Shown piece after piece: positions 1 to 9,776 of a DNA stretch of 56,167 nucleotides (positions within the stretch are counted from its first letter, which is position 1; each line of letters begins with the position of its first letter). The stretch comes from Stenotrophomonas sepilia (GTDB taxonomy: Bacteria > Pseudomonadota > Gammaproteobacteria > Xanthomonadales > Xanthomonadaceae), in contig NZ_LXXZ01000083.1 in assembly GCF_003244875.1 (NCBI RefSeq), positions 1 to 56,167 on the forward strand, in the 5' to 3' direction. The position numbers and the translations under genes are program-made. The notes under the pieces are model-generated. The model was not told the DNA's origin. It was given only the letters and a program-made list of their open reading frames with translations, and ran no database searches.

Positions 1-132
1 CCAGCACGTGGCTGCAGCGTAAAATTTTTATAAGAACCAGCTCCCGCAACAGGACCCACACCGCCTTCGACAGTTTTCCGCGATCTGTTGGAAATTCTCT
101 TGGGGTCAGATCGATTTTGATGTCTGACAGAT

Positions 133-157
133 GTGTCGACCAAGGTCGACACCTACC
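133..157 (-). repeat. GTAG-tagged REP palindrome
   Basis: Read on the minus strand this is a GTAG tag followed by a GTGTCGACC/GGTCGACAC stem. It sits inside a 10-bp outer inverted repeat (123-132 with 171-180). The stem sequence differs from the GCCGGCC-type SMAG copies elsewhere in the window but has the same tag-plus-stem layout. Confidence 0.6.
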
Positions 158-180
158 AACAGCCGCGACGATCTGTCAGA

Positions 181-285
181 GGTGGGGCGGTGTCGGAGTG
201 CGGGGTGTCAGCCGCATGGATGCGGCTGCCAAGCCTACAGGGACGTACTTGCGGCGTCCCCGCACTCCGACACCGTCCCGCCACC
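181..285 (+). repeat. Conserved-core hairpin element, copy 1
   Basis: A ~25-bp arm (GGTGGGGCGGTGTCGGAGTG... at 181-205) pairs with 258-285. Between the arms are a small hairpin GCCGCATGGATGCGGC (211-226) and a conserved stretch containing CCTACAGGGACGTACTTGCG (234-253). Copies 2-4 (25435-25540, 25685-25788, 35970-36073) share the inner part and total length but have unrelated arm sequences. The element lies just beyond the 3' end of the AraC gene. Confidence 0.75.
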
Positions 286-340
286 TCACGGAATGCACGC
301 TGTTGCTGTTGCTTCGGCTGTTGCCGTCGCGTCTGCAGGT

Positions 341-359
341 GCAGGGCTGCAAGCCCTGC
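341..359. terminator. GC-rich hairpin after the AraC gene
   Basis: GCAGGGCT-GCA-AGCCCTGC forms a perfect 8-bp stem 9 bp beyond the AraC stop codon, in the position of a transcription terminator. There is no clear T-run on the minus strand, so it may instead be a processing or REP-like hairpin. Confidence 0.35.
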
Positions 360-368
360 CGAACCCCC

Positions 369-1193
369 TCAAATGTCTGTGGGAGCCAGCCCGTACTGCT
401 CGGCGAAGCGCTTGCTGAAACTGGCCGCAGACCGGTAGCCCGCGCGTGCGGCCACGGTCTTCAGCGGCAGGTCGGTGGTGTAGAGCAACTGCATGCCATG
501 CGCCAGCCGGGCCTCGGTGAGCAGCTGGCGCAGGCTGGTGTCCTCGGCGGCGAGCCGACGGCGCAGGGTCGCGCCGCTCAGCGCGAACAGCGCTTCCACA
601 TCACGCGATTGCCAGTCGCGAGCCGGTTCGGCGGCGATGCGGTCGCGGATCTGTTCGCCCAGGCTCGGCGCCTGCGGCAGCAGCAGGTTGCCGTGGCCCT
701 GCCGGCACAGGGTCAGTACCAACGAGGCCAGGGCCAGCCGCGCTTCGCTGTAACGGCCGTCCTGCAGTGATTGCCGCCACTGGCGCAGCACCACGCCATG
801 ATCGATCAACGGCAGTCGCGCCATCGCATGACCGGCGGCGGGAAGCTCCCCGCTCCACAGCGTACGTGCGGCCGCCAGCACTTCGGCACACAGCGGCACG
901 ATGGCGCTGAGGTAGCGGCCACTGCGTGGGTCGGGGGTGTTGACCACATCGATGCGGCAGCGCTGGGTCAGCAGCAGGATGTCGCCGGGGATGAACTCCA
1001 GCGACTGGTGCGCGGTACGCACCTGCTTGCGGCCTTCCAGCAGGATCGCGAACTGCGGTTGTGGAATCTCCACCGAGCTGGCGCCATGTTCGCGCCGAGC
1101 GGTGATGCACGCATAACCTTCGGCGCGTGCGCAGCCGGCCAGGCTGGCCATCTCGGCCAGCAGTGCGGTGGCCGGTGGCAGCATGGCGGTCAT
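369..1193 (-). CDS. AraC-family transcriptional regulator
   Basis: 274-residue DNA-binding regulator. The N-terminal ~160 residues resemble the AraC_N/cupin ligand-sensing type (PQFAILLEGRKQV, FIPGDILLL). The C-terminal ~100 residues contain two helix-turn-helix motifs, the second being LPLKTVAARAGYRSAASFSKRF, typical of AraC proteins. The start at 1193 was chosen because its ATG overlaps the TGA of the upstream VIT-type transporter gene as ATGA, implying translational coupling. The open frame extends further upstream, but that extension is Arg/Gly-rich and lies in the transporter gene. It may control its co-transcribed transporter or a distant target; the ligand cannot be read from sequence. 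The C-terminus ends soon after the second HTH, as is common in this family. Confidence 0.85.
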   Translation of the reverse strand: MTAMLPPATALLAEMASLAGCARAEGYACITARREHGASSVEIPQPQFAILLEGRKQVRTAHQSLEFIPGDILLLTQRCRIDVVNTPDPRSGRYLSAIVPLCAEVLAAARTLWSGELPAAGHAMARLPLIDHGVVLRQWRQSLQDGRYSEARLALASLVLTLCRQGHGNLLLPQAPSLGEQIRDRIAAEPARDWQSRDVEALFALSGATLRRRLAAEDTSLRQLLTEARLAHGMQLLYTTDLPLKTVAARAGYRSAASFSKRFAEQYGLAPTDI

Positions 1194-1894
1194 GACACGT
1201 GGGCACCGAACAGGCGACCGACGCCGGCCGCCGCGGCCATCGCCAATGCGCCCCAGAACATCACCCGGATCGCGCCGCGAACCGGCGGTGCGCCGCCGGC
1301 CCTGGCCGCCACTGCGCCGGTCAGGCACAGGCCGAGCAGGGTACTGGCCGTGGTCATCAGTGCGACCCTGTCGACCGGTGCGAGCAGGGCGGTCAGCACA
1401 GGCAGCACCGCGCCGCAGGTGAACGCACCGGCCGAGGCCAGCGCTGCCTGCAGCGGGCGGGCGCGCAGGGTATCGGTGATGCCCAGTTCGTCGCGGGCGT
1501 GGGCACCCAGCGCATCATGGGCGGTGAGCTGTTCGGCCACCTGCCGTGCCAGCGCAGGCTCCAGGCCGCGGTGGCGGTAGATCGAAGCCAGCTCCTCCAG
1601 CTCGCTGTGCGGATTTTCGCGCAGCTCGCGCCTTTCCATTGCCAGGTCTGCGTCCTCGGTGTCGGCCTGGGTCTGTACCGAGACGTACTCGCCGGCGGCC
1701 ATCGACATCGCGCCGGCCACGGTGCCGGCCACGCCGGTGGCGAGGATGGTGGTAGCGGAGGCGCCGCCGGCGGCCACGCCGACCACCAGGCCGGCCACCG
1801 AGACGATGCCATCATTGGCGCCCAGCACGGCGGCACGCAGCCAGCCGACGCGCTCGGAGCGGTGCAGTTCGGGGTGTCGTGAATGGCGGCTCAT
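1190..1894 (-). CDS. VIT1/CCC1-family Fe2+/Mn2+ transporter
   Basis: 234-residue inner-membrane protein of the VIT (vacuolar iron transporter) family, which moves Fe2+ or Mn2+ out of the cytoplasm. Diagnostic motifs are GANDGIVSVAGLVVGVA near residues 25-42 and SMAAGEYVSVQTQADTEDAD near 65-84. The latter continues into the charged cytoplasmic metal-binding segment rich in Glu (AMERRELRENPHSELEELA). Three further hydrophobic segments follow, giving the expected five membrane spans. A TACACT box lies 7 nt before the ATG, so the message may be leaderless. The gene overlaps the downstream AraC gene by 4 nt. Substrate preference between iron and manganese is not determined by what can be seen. Confidence 0.88.
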   Translation of the reverse strand: MSRHSRHPELHRSERVGWLRAAVLGANDGIVSVAGLVVGVAAGGASATTILATGVAGTVAGAMSMAAGEYVSVQTQADTEDADLAMERRELRENPHSELEELASIYRHRGLEPALARQVAEQLTAHDALGAHARDELGITDTLRARPLQAALASAGAFTCGAVLPVLTALLAPVDRVALMTTASTLLGLCLTGAVAARAGGAPPVRGAIRVMFWGALAMAAAAGVGRLFGAHVS

Positions 1895-1901
1895 GACGTT
1901 G

Positions 1902-1907
1902 AGTGTA
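1902..1907 (-). promoter_or_regulatory. Candidate -10 box of the VIT transporter gene
   Basis: TACACT on the minus strand, 7 nt from the ATG at 1894. Transcription would begin at or next to the start codon. No convincing -35 box was found. Confidence 0.35.
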
Positions 1908-1977
1908 CGAGGGTCAAGAGGGCGTCGGTAGGATGCTGAAACCCGTCACCGTCGCATGACGCAACGAGGTGCCACGC

Positions 1978-1983
1978 TATAGT
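1978..1983 (+). promoter_or_regulatory. Candidate -10 box of gshA
   Basis: TATAGT with a poor -35-like ATGACG 16 bp upstream (1956-1961). Transcription from here would begin near 1990, after the upstream GTG at 1969. This supports the TTG at 2047 as the translation start. Confidence 0.45.
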
Positions 1984-2046
1984 GCGCCCTTGCGATGGAA
2001 GGCCGCGAGCCCCACATCCCCCGCCACCGTCCAGCGAGCCTTCCCC

Positions 2047-3411
2047 TTGTCGAGCCCCAGCCACGTCGCCGATACCCCCATTACCGACCGCTCGCAGCTG
2101 GTGGAGGTGATCGCCTCCGGCGAGAAGCCCCGCGCGCAGTGGCGCATCGGCACCGAGCACGAGAAGTTCGGGTTCCGCCTGGATGACCTGCGACCGCCGA
2201 CCTTCGAGGGGGAGCGCGGCATCGAAGCACTGCTCAACGGCCTGGTCCGCTTCGGCTGGGAGCCGGTACAGGAGAATGGCTGCACCATCGCCCTGCTGCG
2301 CGATGGGGCCTCGGTGACGCTGGAACCGGCCGGCCAGCTGGAGCTGTCAGGTGCGGCGCTGGAGACCATCCACCAGACCTGCGTGGAGACCGGCACCCAC
2401 CTCAACGAAGTGGCGCAGGTGGCCGGCGAATTGCAGCTGGGCTTCCTCGGCATGGGCTTCCAGCCGAAGTGGAAGCGCGATGAAATGCCGTGGATGCCGA
2501 AGGGCCGCTACAAGATCATGCGCGCGTACATGCCCAAGGTCGGTTCGCTGGGCCTGGACATGATGACCCGTACCTGCACGGTGCAGGTGAACCTGGACTA
2601 CGCCACCGAAGCGGACATGGTGAAGAAGTTCCGCGTGTCCCTGGCGCTGCAGCCGATCGCCACCGCGCTGTTCGCCGATTCGCCGTTCACCGAAGGCAAG
2701 CCGAACGGCTACCTGAGCTATCGCTCGCACATCTGGACCGATACCGACGCCGACCGCACCGGCATGCTCGACTTCGTGTTCGAGGATGGATTCGGCTACG
2801 AGCGCTATGTCGATTACCTGCTCGACGTGCCGATGTACTTCTCCTATCGCGACGGCACCTACCACGACGCCAGCGGGCAGAGTTTCCGCCACTTCATGCA
2901 GGGCAAGCTGCCGGTGCTGCCGGGCGCGTTGCCGACACTGCGCGACTGGTCGGACCACATGACCACCGCGTTTCCGGAAGTGCGCCTGAAGAAGTACCTG
3001 GAAATGCGCGGCGCCGATGGTGGCCCGTGGAGCCGCCTGTGTGCGCTGCCGGCGTTCTGGGTGGGCCTGCTGTACGACGACACTGCGCTGGACGCTGCCT
3101 GGGACCTGGTGCGTGACTTCACCCTGGCCGAGCGCCATGCGCTGCGTGACGGCGTGCCGAAGCATGCAATGAACCTGCCGTTCCGCAACGGCACGGTGCG
3201 CGACCTGGCCCGGGAAGCGGTCAGGATTTCCGTGGAAGGCCTCAAGCGCCGTGCTGCGCGCAATGCCGATGGCCAGGACGAGAGCAAGTTCCTGGACGTA
3301 CTGCAGGAGATCGTCGAATCCGGCCTGACCCCGGCCGAGCGCAAGCTGGCGCTGTTCCATGGCCGCTGGCATGGTGACGTCGATCCGGTGTTCCGCGAGT
3401 TCGCGTACTGA
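2047..3411 (+). CDS. gshA: Glutamate-cysteine ligase (GCS2 type)
   Basis: 454 residues with the TTG start. It catalyses ATP-dependent joining of glutamate and cysteine, the first step of glutathione synthesis, in the cytosol. It belongs to the plant/alpha-proteobacterial/xanthomonad GCS2 class rather than the E. coli type: [53 protein letters not shown] and [19 protein letters not shown] are all characteristic. The open frame continues upstream to a GTG at 1969. That segment is low-complexity and overlaps a candidate -10 box, so TTG at 2047 (product [18 protein letters not shown]) is preferred. Glutathione made here would feed the frm formaldehyde pathway and the glutaredoxin encoded nearby. 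The gene ends at a REP and a bidirectional terminator. Confidence 0.93.
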   Translation: MSSPSHVADTPITDRSQLVEVIASGEKPRAQWRIGTEHEKFGFRLDDLRPPTFEGERGIEALLNGLVRFGWEPVQENGCTIALLRDGASVTLEPAGQLELSGAALETIHQTCVETGTHLNEVAQVAGELQLGFLGMGFQPKWKRDEMPWMPKGRYKIMRAYMPKVGSLGLDMMTRTCTVQVNLDYATEADMVKKFRVSLALQPIATALFADSPFTEGKPNGYLSYRSHIWTDTDADRTGMLDFVFEDGFGYERYVDYLLDVPMYFSYRDGTYHDASGQSFRHFMQGKLPVLPGALPTLRDWSDHMTTAFPEVRLKKYLEMRGADGGPWSRLCALPAFWVGLLYDDTALDAAWDLVRDFTLAERHALRDGVPKHAMNLPFRNGTVRDLAREAVRISVEGLKRRAARNADGQDESKFLDVLQEIVESGLTPAERKLALFHGRWHGDVDPVFREFAY

Positions 3412-3423
3412 CCGTCATGCGGG

Positions 3424-3449
3424 GTTGCCGGCCAGCGGCCGGCACTACC
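3424..3449 (-). repeat. SMAG/REP palindrome
   Basis: Single GGTAGTGCCGGCCGCTGGCCGGC-type element (tag on the minus strand) between gshA and the convergent alcohol dehydrogenase gene. Confidence 0.8.
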
Positions 3450-3454
3450 AGAAG

Positions 3455-3481
3455 AAAAACCCCGGCATTGCCGGGGTTTTT
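3455..3481. terminator. Bidirectional intrinsic terminator
   Basis: AAAAACCCCGGC-ATT-GCCGGGGTTTTT: a GC-rich stem with A-run and T-run on opposite sides. It can stop both gshA (plus) and the alcohol dehydrogenase gene (minus), which converge here. Confidence 0.9.
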
Positions 3482-3502
3482 CATTTCCACATCTGCCTTG
3501 GC

Positions 3503-4561
3503 TCAGGCCGCGTTCTTCAACGTCGCCATGTCGATCACGAAGCGGTAGCGCACATCGTTCTTCGCCATGCGCTCCCAGGCTTCGTTGACGTTCCTGATGT
3601 CGATCATCTCCACATCGCTGACGATGCCGTGCTCGGCACAGAAGTCCATCATTTCCTGGGTTTCGGCCATGCCGCCGATCGCCGAGCCGGTCAGGTGCTT
3701 GCGGCCGAAGATCACGCTGCCGCCGGTCAACGGCGGGTCCAGTTCGGTCAGCACGCCCACCAGGCACATGGTGGCTTCGCGCTTGAGCAGGCCCATGTAC
3801 GGATTGGTGTCATGGCTGACCGGGATGGTATTGAGCAGGAAGTCGAAGCTGCCGGCGTGCGCCTTCATCTGCGCCGCATCGCGCGAGACCAGCACCTCAT
3901 CGGCGCCCAGGCGCTTGGCATCGGCGCCCTTTTCCGGGGTGGTGGTGATCATCACCACGTGCGCACCGAGCGCCTTGGCGAACTTCACGCCCATGTGGCC
4001 GAGGCCGCCGAGGCCGATCACGCCGACCTTCTGGCCCGGGCCGACCTTCCAATGGCGCAGCGGCGACCACGTGGTAATGCCGGCGCACAGCAGCGGTGCG
4101 GCCGCCTTCAGGTCGAGGGTGTCGGAGACCTTCACCACGAAGCGCTGCTCTACCACCACGTGGTCGGAATAGCCGCCGTAGGTCGGTGCGCCGCTTTCGC
4201 GTTCACGGCCGTTGTAGGTCCAGGTCGCGCCCTCGGCGCAGTACTGCTCCAGGTCGTGCTGGCAGGCGTCGCAGTGGCGGCAGGAGTCGACCATGCAACC
4301 CACGCCGGCGTGGTCGCCGACCTTGAAGCGGGTGACGTTGCTGCCGACCTCGGTGACGCGGCCGATGATCTCGTGGCCCGGCACCATCGGGTAGATCGAG
4401 CCACCCCAGTCATCGCGGGCCTGGTGCAGGTCGGAGTGGCAGATGCCGCTGTAGAGGATCTCGATGCGCACATCGTCGGGACCGACCGCACGGCGTTCGA
4501 ACTCATAGGGGACCAGCGGAGCAGTATGGGAATGGGCGGCGTAACCACGGGCGAGGGACAT
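3503..4561 (-). CDS. Zinc-dependent NAD(P) alcohol dehydrogenase (cinnamyl-ADH/YahK type)
   Basis: 352-residue medium-chain dehydrogenase. Catalytic zinc ligands are in GICHSDLH and GHEIIG. The structural zinc site is CMVDSCRHCDACQHDLEQYC, and the cofactor loop GLGGLGHMG is followed by the Rossmann fold. The overall pattern (YSGICHSDLHQARDDWGG, GGYSDHVVVEQRFV) is that of the cinnamyl-alcohol/aldehyde reductase group, which commonly reduces aldehydes with NADPH. The start at 4561 has an AGGATT ribosome-binding site. The upstream extension of the frame is not typical of the family. The gene is divergent from a LysR regulator 107 bp away, its likely controller. The physiological substrate is unknown. 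Confidence 0.9.
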   Translation of the reverse strand: MSLARGYAAHSHTAPLVPYEFERRAVGPDDVRIEILYSGICHSDLHQARDDWGGSIYPMVPGHEIIGRVTEVGSNVTRFKVGDHAGVGCMVDSCRHCDACQHDLEQYCAEGATWTYNGRERESGAPTYGGYSDHVVVEQRFVVKVSDTLDLKAAAPLLCAGITTWSPLRHWKVGPGQKVGVIGLGGLGHMGVKFAKALGAHVVMITTTPEKGADAKRLGADEVLVSRDAAQMKAHAGSFDFLLNTIPVSHDTNPYMGLLKREATMCLVGVLTELDPPLTGGSVIFGRKHLTGSAIGGMAETQEMMDFCAEHGIVSDVEMIDIRNVNEAWERMAKNDVRYRFVIDMATLKNAA

Positions 4562-4668
4562 GGGGAATCCTTGGCAGGGTTTATCGAAAGGCGCTTTACA
4601 ATACGCCGCGTTCCCAATGGCAAGAAGCGTGGATATCGGCATGATTCATCAAGTGAAACTGCACAATC

Positions 4669-5553
4669 ATGGCCACTGACAACCTTTCCCACCTGGCCGC
4701 GTTCGCGGCGGTTGCCCGCCACCGCAGCTTCCGCCGCGCTGGCGCCGAGCTGGCGCTGTCGACCTCGGCGGTGAGCTATGCGATCCGCGCGCTGGAAGAA
4801 CGACTGGGCGTGGGCCTGTTCCACCGCACCACGCGCAGCGTGGCCCTGACCGAGGCCGGGCAGCGCCTGCTGGAGCGCTTGCAGCCGGCGCTGGGGCAGG
4901 TGCATGACGCGTTGGAAGAAATGAACCACTTCCGCGCCGCCCCGGCCGGCCTGCTGCGCATCAACGCCACCCGCGCGGCGGTGGCGACCCAGCTGCGGCC
5001 TCGGCTGGCGCGCTTCCTGCACGCTCATCCCGACGTGCGGGTGGAGCTGACCGAAAATGATGGGCTGGTCGATATCGTCGCCGAGGGCTACGACGCGGGC
5101 GTGCGCCTGCACGAGTTCGTGCCCGAGGACATGGTGGCGGTGCCGATGGGGCCACCGCTGCGCGGGCTGATCGTCGGCTCGCCGGATTACCTGCGGCGGC
5201 ATCCGGCGCCGCTGCATCCGCGCGACCTGGCCGCGCATGAATGCATCCGCTTCCGCTTTGCCAGCGGGCATCTGTACAAGTGGCAGTTCGAGCGCGGTGG
5301 GCAGGCGCTGGAAATCGACGTGCCCGGACGGCTGACGCTGAGCGAGCAGGGCACCGTGGTCGGCGCGGTGCTTGATGGCATCGGCCTGGCCTACGTGCTG
5401 GAAGACACCGCGCGGCCGTACATCGAATCGGGGCAGATGGTGGCGGTGCTGGAAGACTGGAGCGAACCGTTCGCCGGGTTTGCGCTGTACTACCCGAAGC
5501 AACGGCAGATGCCCGGTGCGTTGCGTGCGTTCGTGGATATGTTGCGGGAGTGA
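4669..5553 (+). CDS. LysR-family transcriptional regulator
   Basis: 294 residues, normal length for LysR proteins. The N-terminal winged HTH is LAAFAAVARHRSFRRAGAEL followed by STSAVSYAIRALEERLGVGLFHRTTRSVALTEAG. The remainder is the periplasmic-binding-like effector domain (residues ~90-290; VRVELTENDGLVDIVAEGYDAGVR). It is transcribed away from the zinc alcohol dehydrogenase gene. That divergent arrangement usually means the LysR protein binds the shared 107-bp region and regulates the enzyme gene and itself. The effector is not known; an aldehyde or other substrate of the dehydrogenase would be a reasonable guess. Confidence 0.9.
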   Translation: MATDNLSHLAAFAAVARHRSFRRAGAELALSTSAVSYAIRALEERLGVGLFHRTTRSVALTEAGQRLLERLQPALGQVHDALEEMNHFRAAPAGLLRINATRAAVATQLRPRLARFLHAHPDVRVELTENDGLVDIVAEGYDAGVRLHEFVPEDMVAVPMGPPLRGLIVGSPDYLRRHPAPLHPRDLAAHECIRFRFASGHLYKWQFERGGQALEIDVPGRLTLSEQGTVVGAVLDGIGLAYVLEDTARPYIESGQMVAVLEDWSEPFAGFALYYPKQRQMPGALRAFVDMLRE

Positions 5554-5565
5554 GGTGCTGCAGGA

Positions 5566-5591
5566 GTGCCGACCAACGGTCGGCATCTACC
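5566..5591 (-). repeat. GTAG-tagged REP palindrome
   Basis: Minus-strand GGTAGATGCCGACC stem with GGTCGGCAC. It lies directly after the LysR gene. Confidence 0.7.
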
Positions 5592-5617
5592 GGATGGCGT
5601 CCACCAGGACCAGACCA

Positions 5618-5640
5618 GTAGATCCGCGCCATGCGTGGAT
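5618..5640 (+). repeat. REP palindrome of the RAYT-flanking type
   Basis: GTAG tag followed by ATCCGCGCCATGCGTGGAT. The stem is nearly identical to the REPs that flank the RAYT gene at 51853-52302, so this copy may be a product of that enzyme. Confidence 0.7.
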
Positions 5641-5665
5641 TGGCGCCCGCAATGCAGACGGCAAT

Positions 5666-6082
5666 TCATTCGACCAGCGCGTCGTAGCCTTCGCCACTGA
5701 ACTGGATCAGGCAGAAGCCGTGCCCGAACGGATCGGCCAGCACGGCGATACGGCCCCAGCGGCGCTCGCGCACCGGTTGCTCGAGCATCGCCCCGGCCGC
5801 GACCGCACGCATCAACGCGGCGTCGATGTCCTCCACCACCCAGTCCAGGTGCAGCGGGGTCCAGTGGCGCTCGTAGTCACGCACGTCGCCGTCTTCGGTG
5901 GCGGCGCTGCCGGCGTCGTTCTGCAGTAGGTACAGTGGCGTGGGTCCACCGAGCAGTTCCACCGCGCCGGGGCCGAGCCGACGACCGATGCGCAATCCAA
6001 ACGCGGCCAGGTAGAACGTTTCGGCGGCGGCCAGGTCGGGCACGTCGATGTTGATGATGAAGTTGCGGGCAGTGGCGTTCAT
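5666..6082 (-). CDS. VOC-superfamily (glyoxalase/bleomycin-resistance-like) protein
   Basis: 138 residues, a single-chain protein with the paired beta-alpha-beta-beta-beta units of the VOC fold. Visible elements are FIINIDVPDLAAAETFYLAAFGLRIG, LHLDWVVEDIDAALMRAVAAGA and RRWGRIAVLADPFGHGFCLIQF. Such proteins bind a divalent metal and act as lyases, dioxygenases or antibiotic-sequestering proteins; nothing here fixes the substrate. The ATG at 6082 was chosen as it begins just before the first beta strand. In-frame ATGs 18 and 63 nt further upstream are possible. It is divergent from the SMI1/KNR4 gene. Confidence 0.8.
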   Translation of the reverse strand: MNATARNFIINIDVPDLAAAETFYLAAFGLRIGRRLGPGAVELLGGPTPLYLLQNDAGSAATEDGDVRDYERHWTPLHLDWVVEDIDAALMRAVAAGAMLEQPVRERRWGRIAVLADPFGHGFCLIQFSGEGYDALVE

Positions 6083-6196
6083 GGCAGTGATTTCCTGCAT
6101 CCGGTGGTTGCAGTCTAGTCCCGCCACCTGTTGCTGCCGGTTCATCTCCTGCGAGGATTCGGGCAAGCTGGGCGACCTCTATCGACAAGGACTTCC

Positions 6197-6874
6197 ATGA
6201 GCGCACTCTCTGACATCGAACAGGCCACCGGGCAGGCCTTCCCCCCTTTGTTCAAGCAGTTGCAGACAGCAGGCCGATTGAGCTGGGGCAGTCCGCATCC
6301 GGATTGGTCCGAGGTGGTGTTCCCGACGCTGCAGGCGGATCCACCGGTGTTGCTATACGCCCAGGATTACGAGCCGTTGGAACACGACGAGCTGCTGGAG
6401 GCGTGGCAGGAGCTGACCGCCGAGGACCACTACAATCCCCTGCGCACAGACCTGCAGCTGCTGCCGTTCGCGCGGACCGGCGGCGGCGACAGCTACTGCT
6501 TCTGGAGCAACGCGCCCGATTCTGCCGAGCCGCCCGTCGTGCTCGTGTGGCATGACGATGATCGTGCCGATGTGCTGGCCGCCAACTACCAGGATTTCCT
6601 GTTCCGCAAGATGGTCGAAGCCGTTGCCGACTACCAAGCGCCGTATACGCTGCTGTCGCACGGCGAGCTGGCCGGCAATCTGCAGCGCTGGCTGCAGAGC
6701 CACCAGTCGTTCCTGCGCGGCGACCAGTTCGCGGCGTTGCAGCGGTTGTTCGCCCGCGTTGACGATATTGAAGAAGGAAACATCAGCGAAGACGACGCAC
6801 AGGCCATCGTCGCTGATGTGATCGGCTTCGAGCGGTTGGACGAGTCGTTCGCTTACGTGCGCGAGGAGGCCTGA
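6197..6874 (+). CDS. SMI1/KNR4-family protein
   Basis: 225 residues, SMI1/KNR4 (SUKH) fold: an N-terminal short helix pair (SDIEQATGQAFPPLFKQLQTAGRLSWG), then an acidic beta-rich body with LLPFARTGGGDSYCFW, VVLVWHDDDRADVLAANYQDFLFRKM. The C-terminal ~60 residues are helical and acidic. Members serve as immunity proteins against contact-dependent or secreted toxins, or as housekeeping scaffold proteins. No toxin gene adjoins it, so an immunity role is not supported here. The start is set by an AAGGA site 6 nt before the ATG. The upstream in-frame ATG at 6131 lies in the divergent promoter region. Confidence 0.75.
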   Translation: MSALSDIEQATGQAFPPLFKQLQTAGRLSWGSPHPDWSEVVFPTLQADPPVLLYAQDYEPLEHDELLEAWQELTAEDHYNPLRTDLQLLPFARTGGGDSYCFWSNAPDSAEPPVVLVWHDDDRADVLAANYQDFLFRKMVEAVADYQAPYTLLSHGELAGNLQRWLQSHQSFLRGDQFAALQRLFARVDDIEEGNISEDDAQAIVADVIGFERLDESFAYVREEA

Positions 6875-7079
6875 ACCCGGTAGGCCGGAGCGCCGCCATC
6901 GGTCGTGCTCCAGCTACCTATCATCGAACGACCAGATGGCATGGGCCGGCGGCAGCTGGGCCAGCTCGCGGCGGATGACGTGCATCTAGGACAGTGCGGT
7001 GGCTGCATCTGGTTTCTGCAGGCACCCGGCGTAGAGCTGCCAAGCAGCCTATTGCGTCAACCCCTCTGCTTTTTGCATA

Positions 7080-7100
7080 TATACTATCCCCCAGTATAGT
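7080..7100 (+). promoter_or_regulatory. FrmR operator/promoter of the formaldehyde operon
   Basis: ATACTATCCCCCAGTATAG: a run of C flanked by inverted ATACT/AGTAT ends. This matches the TACT-Gn-AGTA type operator of the RcnR/FrmR repressor group. It overlaps a TATACT -10 sequence and lies 17 bp before the frmR start codon, so bound FrmR would block transcription of its own operon. Confidence 0.75.
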
Positions 7101-7117
7101 TCAGAGGTGGCCTCGCC

Positions 7118-8567
<1,450 letters not shown>

Positions 8568-8575
8568 GGCGCGTC

Positions 8576-8923
8576 ATGGGCTGGCTGGATGCCCTTCGCA
8601 GGCCGCGTGCGGAAGATCCGCGCGCGGCCCTGGTCGACCCGATCGAGCAGGCGTTGCGTGCGCTAGGCTGGGTCGACGGCGAGGTGGGGCCACCGCGTGC
8701 GGTGACTTCGGCCTTCGGCATCGACGATGGCATGCCGTTCGAGCACTGGCTTGCGCAGGTATTCCTGCCGCGCCTGCACGAAGCCCGCGCTGACGGCCAA
8801 TGGCCACCGCGCAGCGACGTGGCGGTGGCGGCGTACCGCAATCTGGATGGCCAGCCTGGCGTCGAATCGCTTCTGCGCCTGCTGTCGCAGCTGGATGAGT
8901 TGATCAACACACGTGACGGCTGA
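8576..8923 (+). CDS. YqcC-like (DUF446) protein inside the formaldehyde operon
   Basis: 115 residues, small helical cytosolic protein resembling the YqcC/DUF446 family: [15 protein letters not shown], then [18 protein letters not shown] and [28 protein letters not shown]. coli YqcC is encoded near the pseudouridine synthase gene truC and has no established biochemical role. Here it begins 8 nt after the frmA stop codon and ends 22 nt before frmB, so it is almost certainly co-transcribed with the formaldehyde genes. Whether it takes part in formaldehyde detoxification or merely rides in the operon cannot be told from sequence. Confidence 0.75.
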   Translation: MGWLDALRRPRAEDPRAALVDPIEQALRALGWVDGEVGPPRAVTSAFGIDDGMPFEHWLAQVFLPRLHEARADGQWPPRSDVAVAAYRNLDGQPGVESLLRLLSQLDELINTRDG

Positions 8924-8945
8924 CGCCGCCGCGCAGGAGAGCACC

Positions 8946-9776
8946 ATGGAATGCATTGAACACCGCGCCTGTTTCGGCGGCTGGCAGGACGTCTACCGGC
9001 ACCATTCCACCACGCTGGGCTGCGACATGCAGTTCGCCGTGTACCTGCCGCCGCAGGCGGAAACGCAGAAGCTGCCGGTGCTGTATTGGCTGAGCGGCCT
9101 GACCTGCACCGAGCAGAATTTCATCACCAAGGCCGGCGCGCAGCGCTATGCGGCCGAGCACGGTGTGATCATCGTCGCGCCGGATACCAGCCCGCGCGGT
9201 GATGACGTGGCCGATGCCGAAGGCTACGACCTGGGCAAGGGGGCAGGCTTCTACCTCAATGCCACCCGTGCTCCGTGGGCGAAGCACTACCGCATGCACG
9301 ACTACGTGGCGCAGGAACTGCCGGCGCTGATCGAGGCGAACTTCGCGGTGACCGATGCACGCGCGATCAGCGGCCATTCGATGGGCGGCCATGGTGCGCT
9401 GGTGATCGCGCTGCGCAACCCGGGGCGCTACCGCAGTGTGTCGGCGTTCTCGCCGATCGTCGCGCCCAGCCACGTACCGTGGGGGCAGAAGGCGTTCACG
9501 GCTTATCTGGGCGACAACCCAGCCGACTGGGCGCAGTGGGACGCGTGTGCGTTGCTGGCGACGGCCAGCGAGCGCCTGCCGTTGCTGGTCGACCAGGGCG
9601 AGGCGGACGAGTTCCTGCAGACCCAGCTGCAGCCGCAGCGCCTGCAGCAGGCCTGCGGCGCAGCCGGCCATCCGCTGACCCTGCGCCTGCAGCCGGGCTA
9701 CGACCACAGCTACTATTTCATCGCCAGCTTCATCGGCGAGCACGTCGCCCACCACGCCCGCGCCCTGCACGCCTGA
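8946..9776 (+). CDS. frmB: S-formylglutathione hydrolase
   Basis: 276-residue esterase-D-type alpha/beta hydrolase that cleaves S-formylglutathione to formate and glutathione, completing the pathway begun by FrmA. The nucleophile serine is in [32 protein letters not shown] and VAPDTSPRG are family signatures. The acid is expected in [11 protein letters not shown], and the histidine in GYDHSYYFI. The start at 8946 has GGAGAG ahead and the usual N-terminus [14 protein letters not shown]. An in-frame ATG 33 nt upstream is less likely. Its stop codon is the first base group of a 172-bp tandem repeat that fills the downstream gap. Confidence 0.95.
   Translation: MECIEHRACFGGWQDVYRHHSTTLGCDMQFAVYLPPQAETQKLPVLYWLSGLTCTEQNFITKAGAQRYAAEHGVIIVAPDTSPRGDDVADAEGYDLGKGAGFYLNATRAPWAKHYRMHDYVAQELPALIEANFAVTDARAISGHSMGGHGALVIALRNPGRYRSVSAFSPIVAPSHVPWGQKAFTAYLGDNPADWAQWDACALLATASERLPLLVDQGEADEFLQTQLQPQRLQQACGAAGHPLTLRLQPGYDHSYYFIASFIGEHVAHHARALHA

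Larger units (their letters stand above)
1..368. other. Intergenic region with nested palindromes at window start
   Basis: No convincing gene is seen before the stop codon of the AraC gene at 369. The stretch holds an outer inverted repeat (TCTGACAGAT at 123-132, ATCTGTCAGA at 171-180) around a GTAG-tagged palindrome at 133-157. It also holds one copy of the conserved-core hairpin element at 181-285 and a GC-rich palindrome at 341-359. Short open frames here run across the palindromes and look non-coding. The gene to the left is outside the window. Confidence 0.7.

Noticed and set aside
1969..2046. Longer N-terminus of gshA from GTG 1969
   Set aside because: A TATAGT -10 box lies inside this segment and the extra residues are not family-like, so the TTG at 2047 is preferred. 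Not excluded.
6197..6874. SMI1/KNR4 gene as part of a toxin-immunity locus
   Set aside because: There is no toxin, Rhs, CDI or secretion gene beside it, only a VOC protein and the frm operon.
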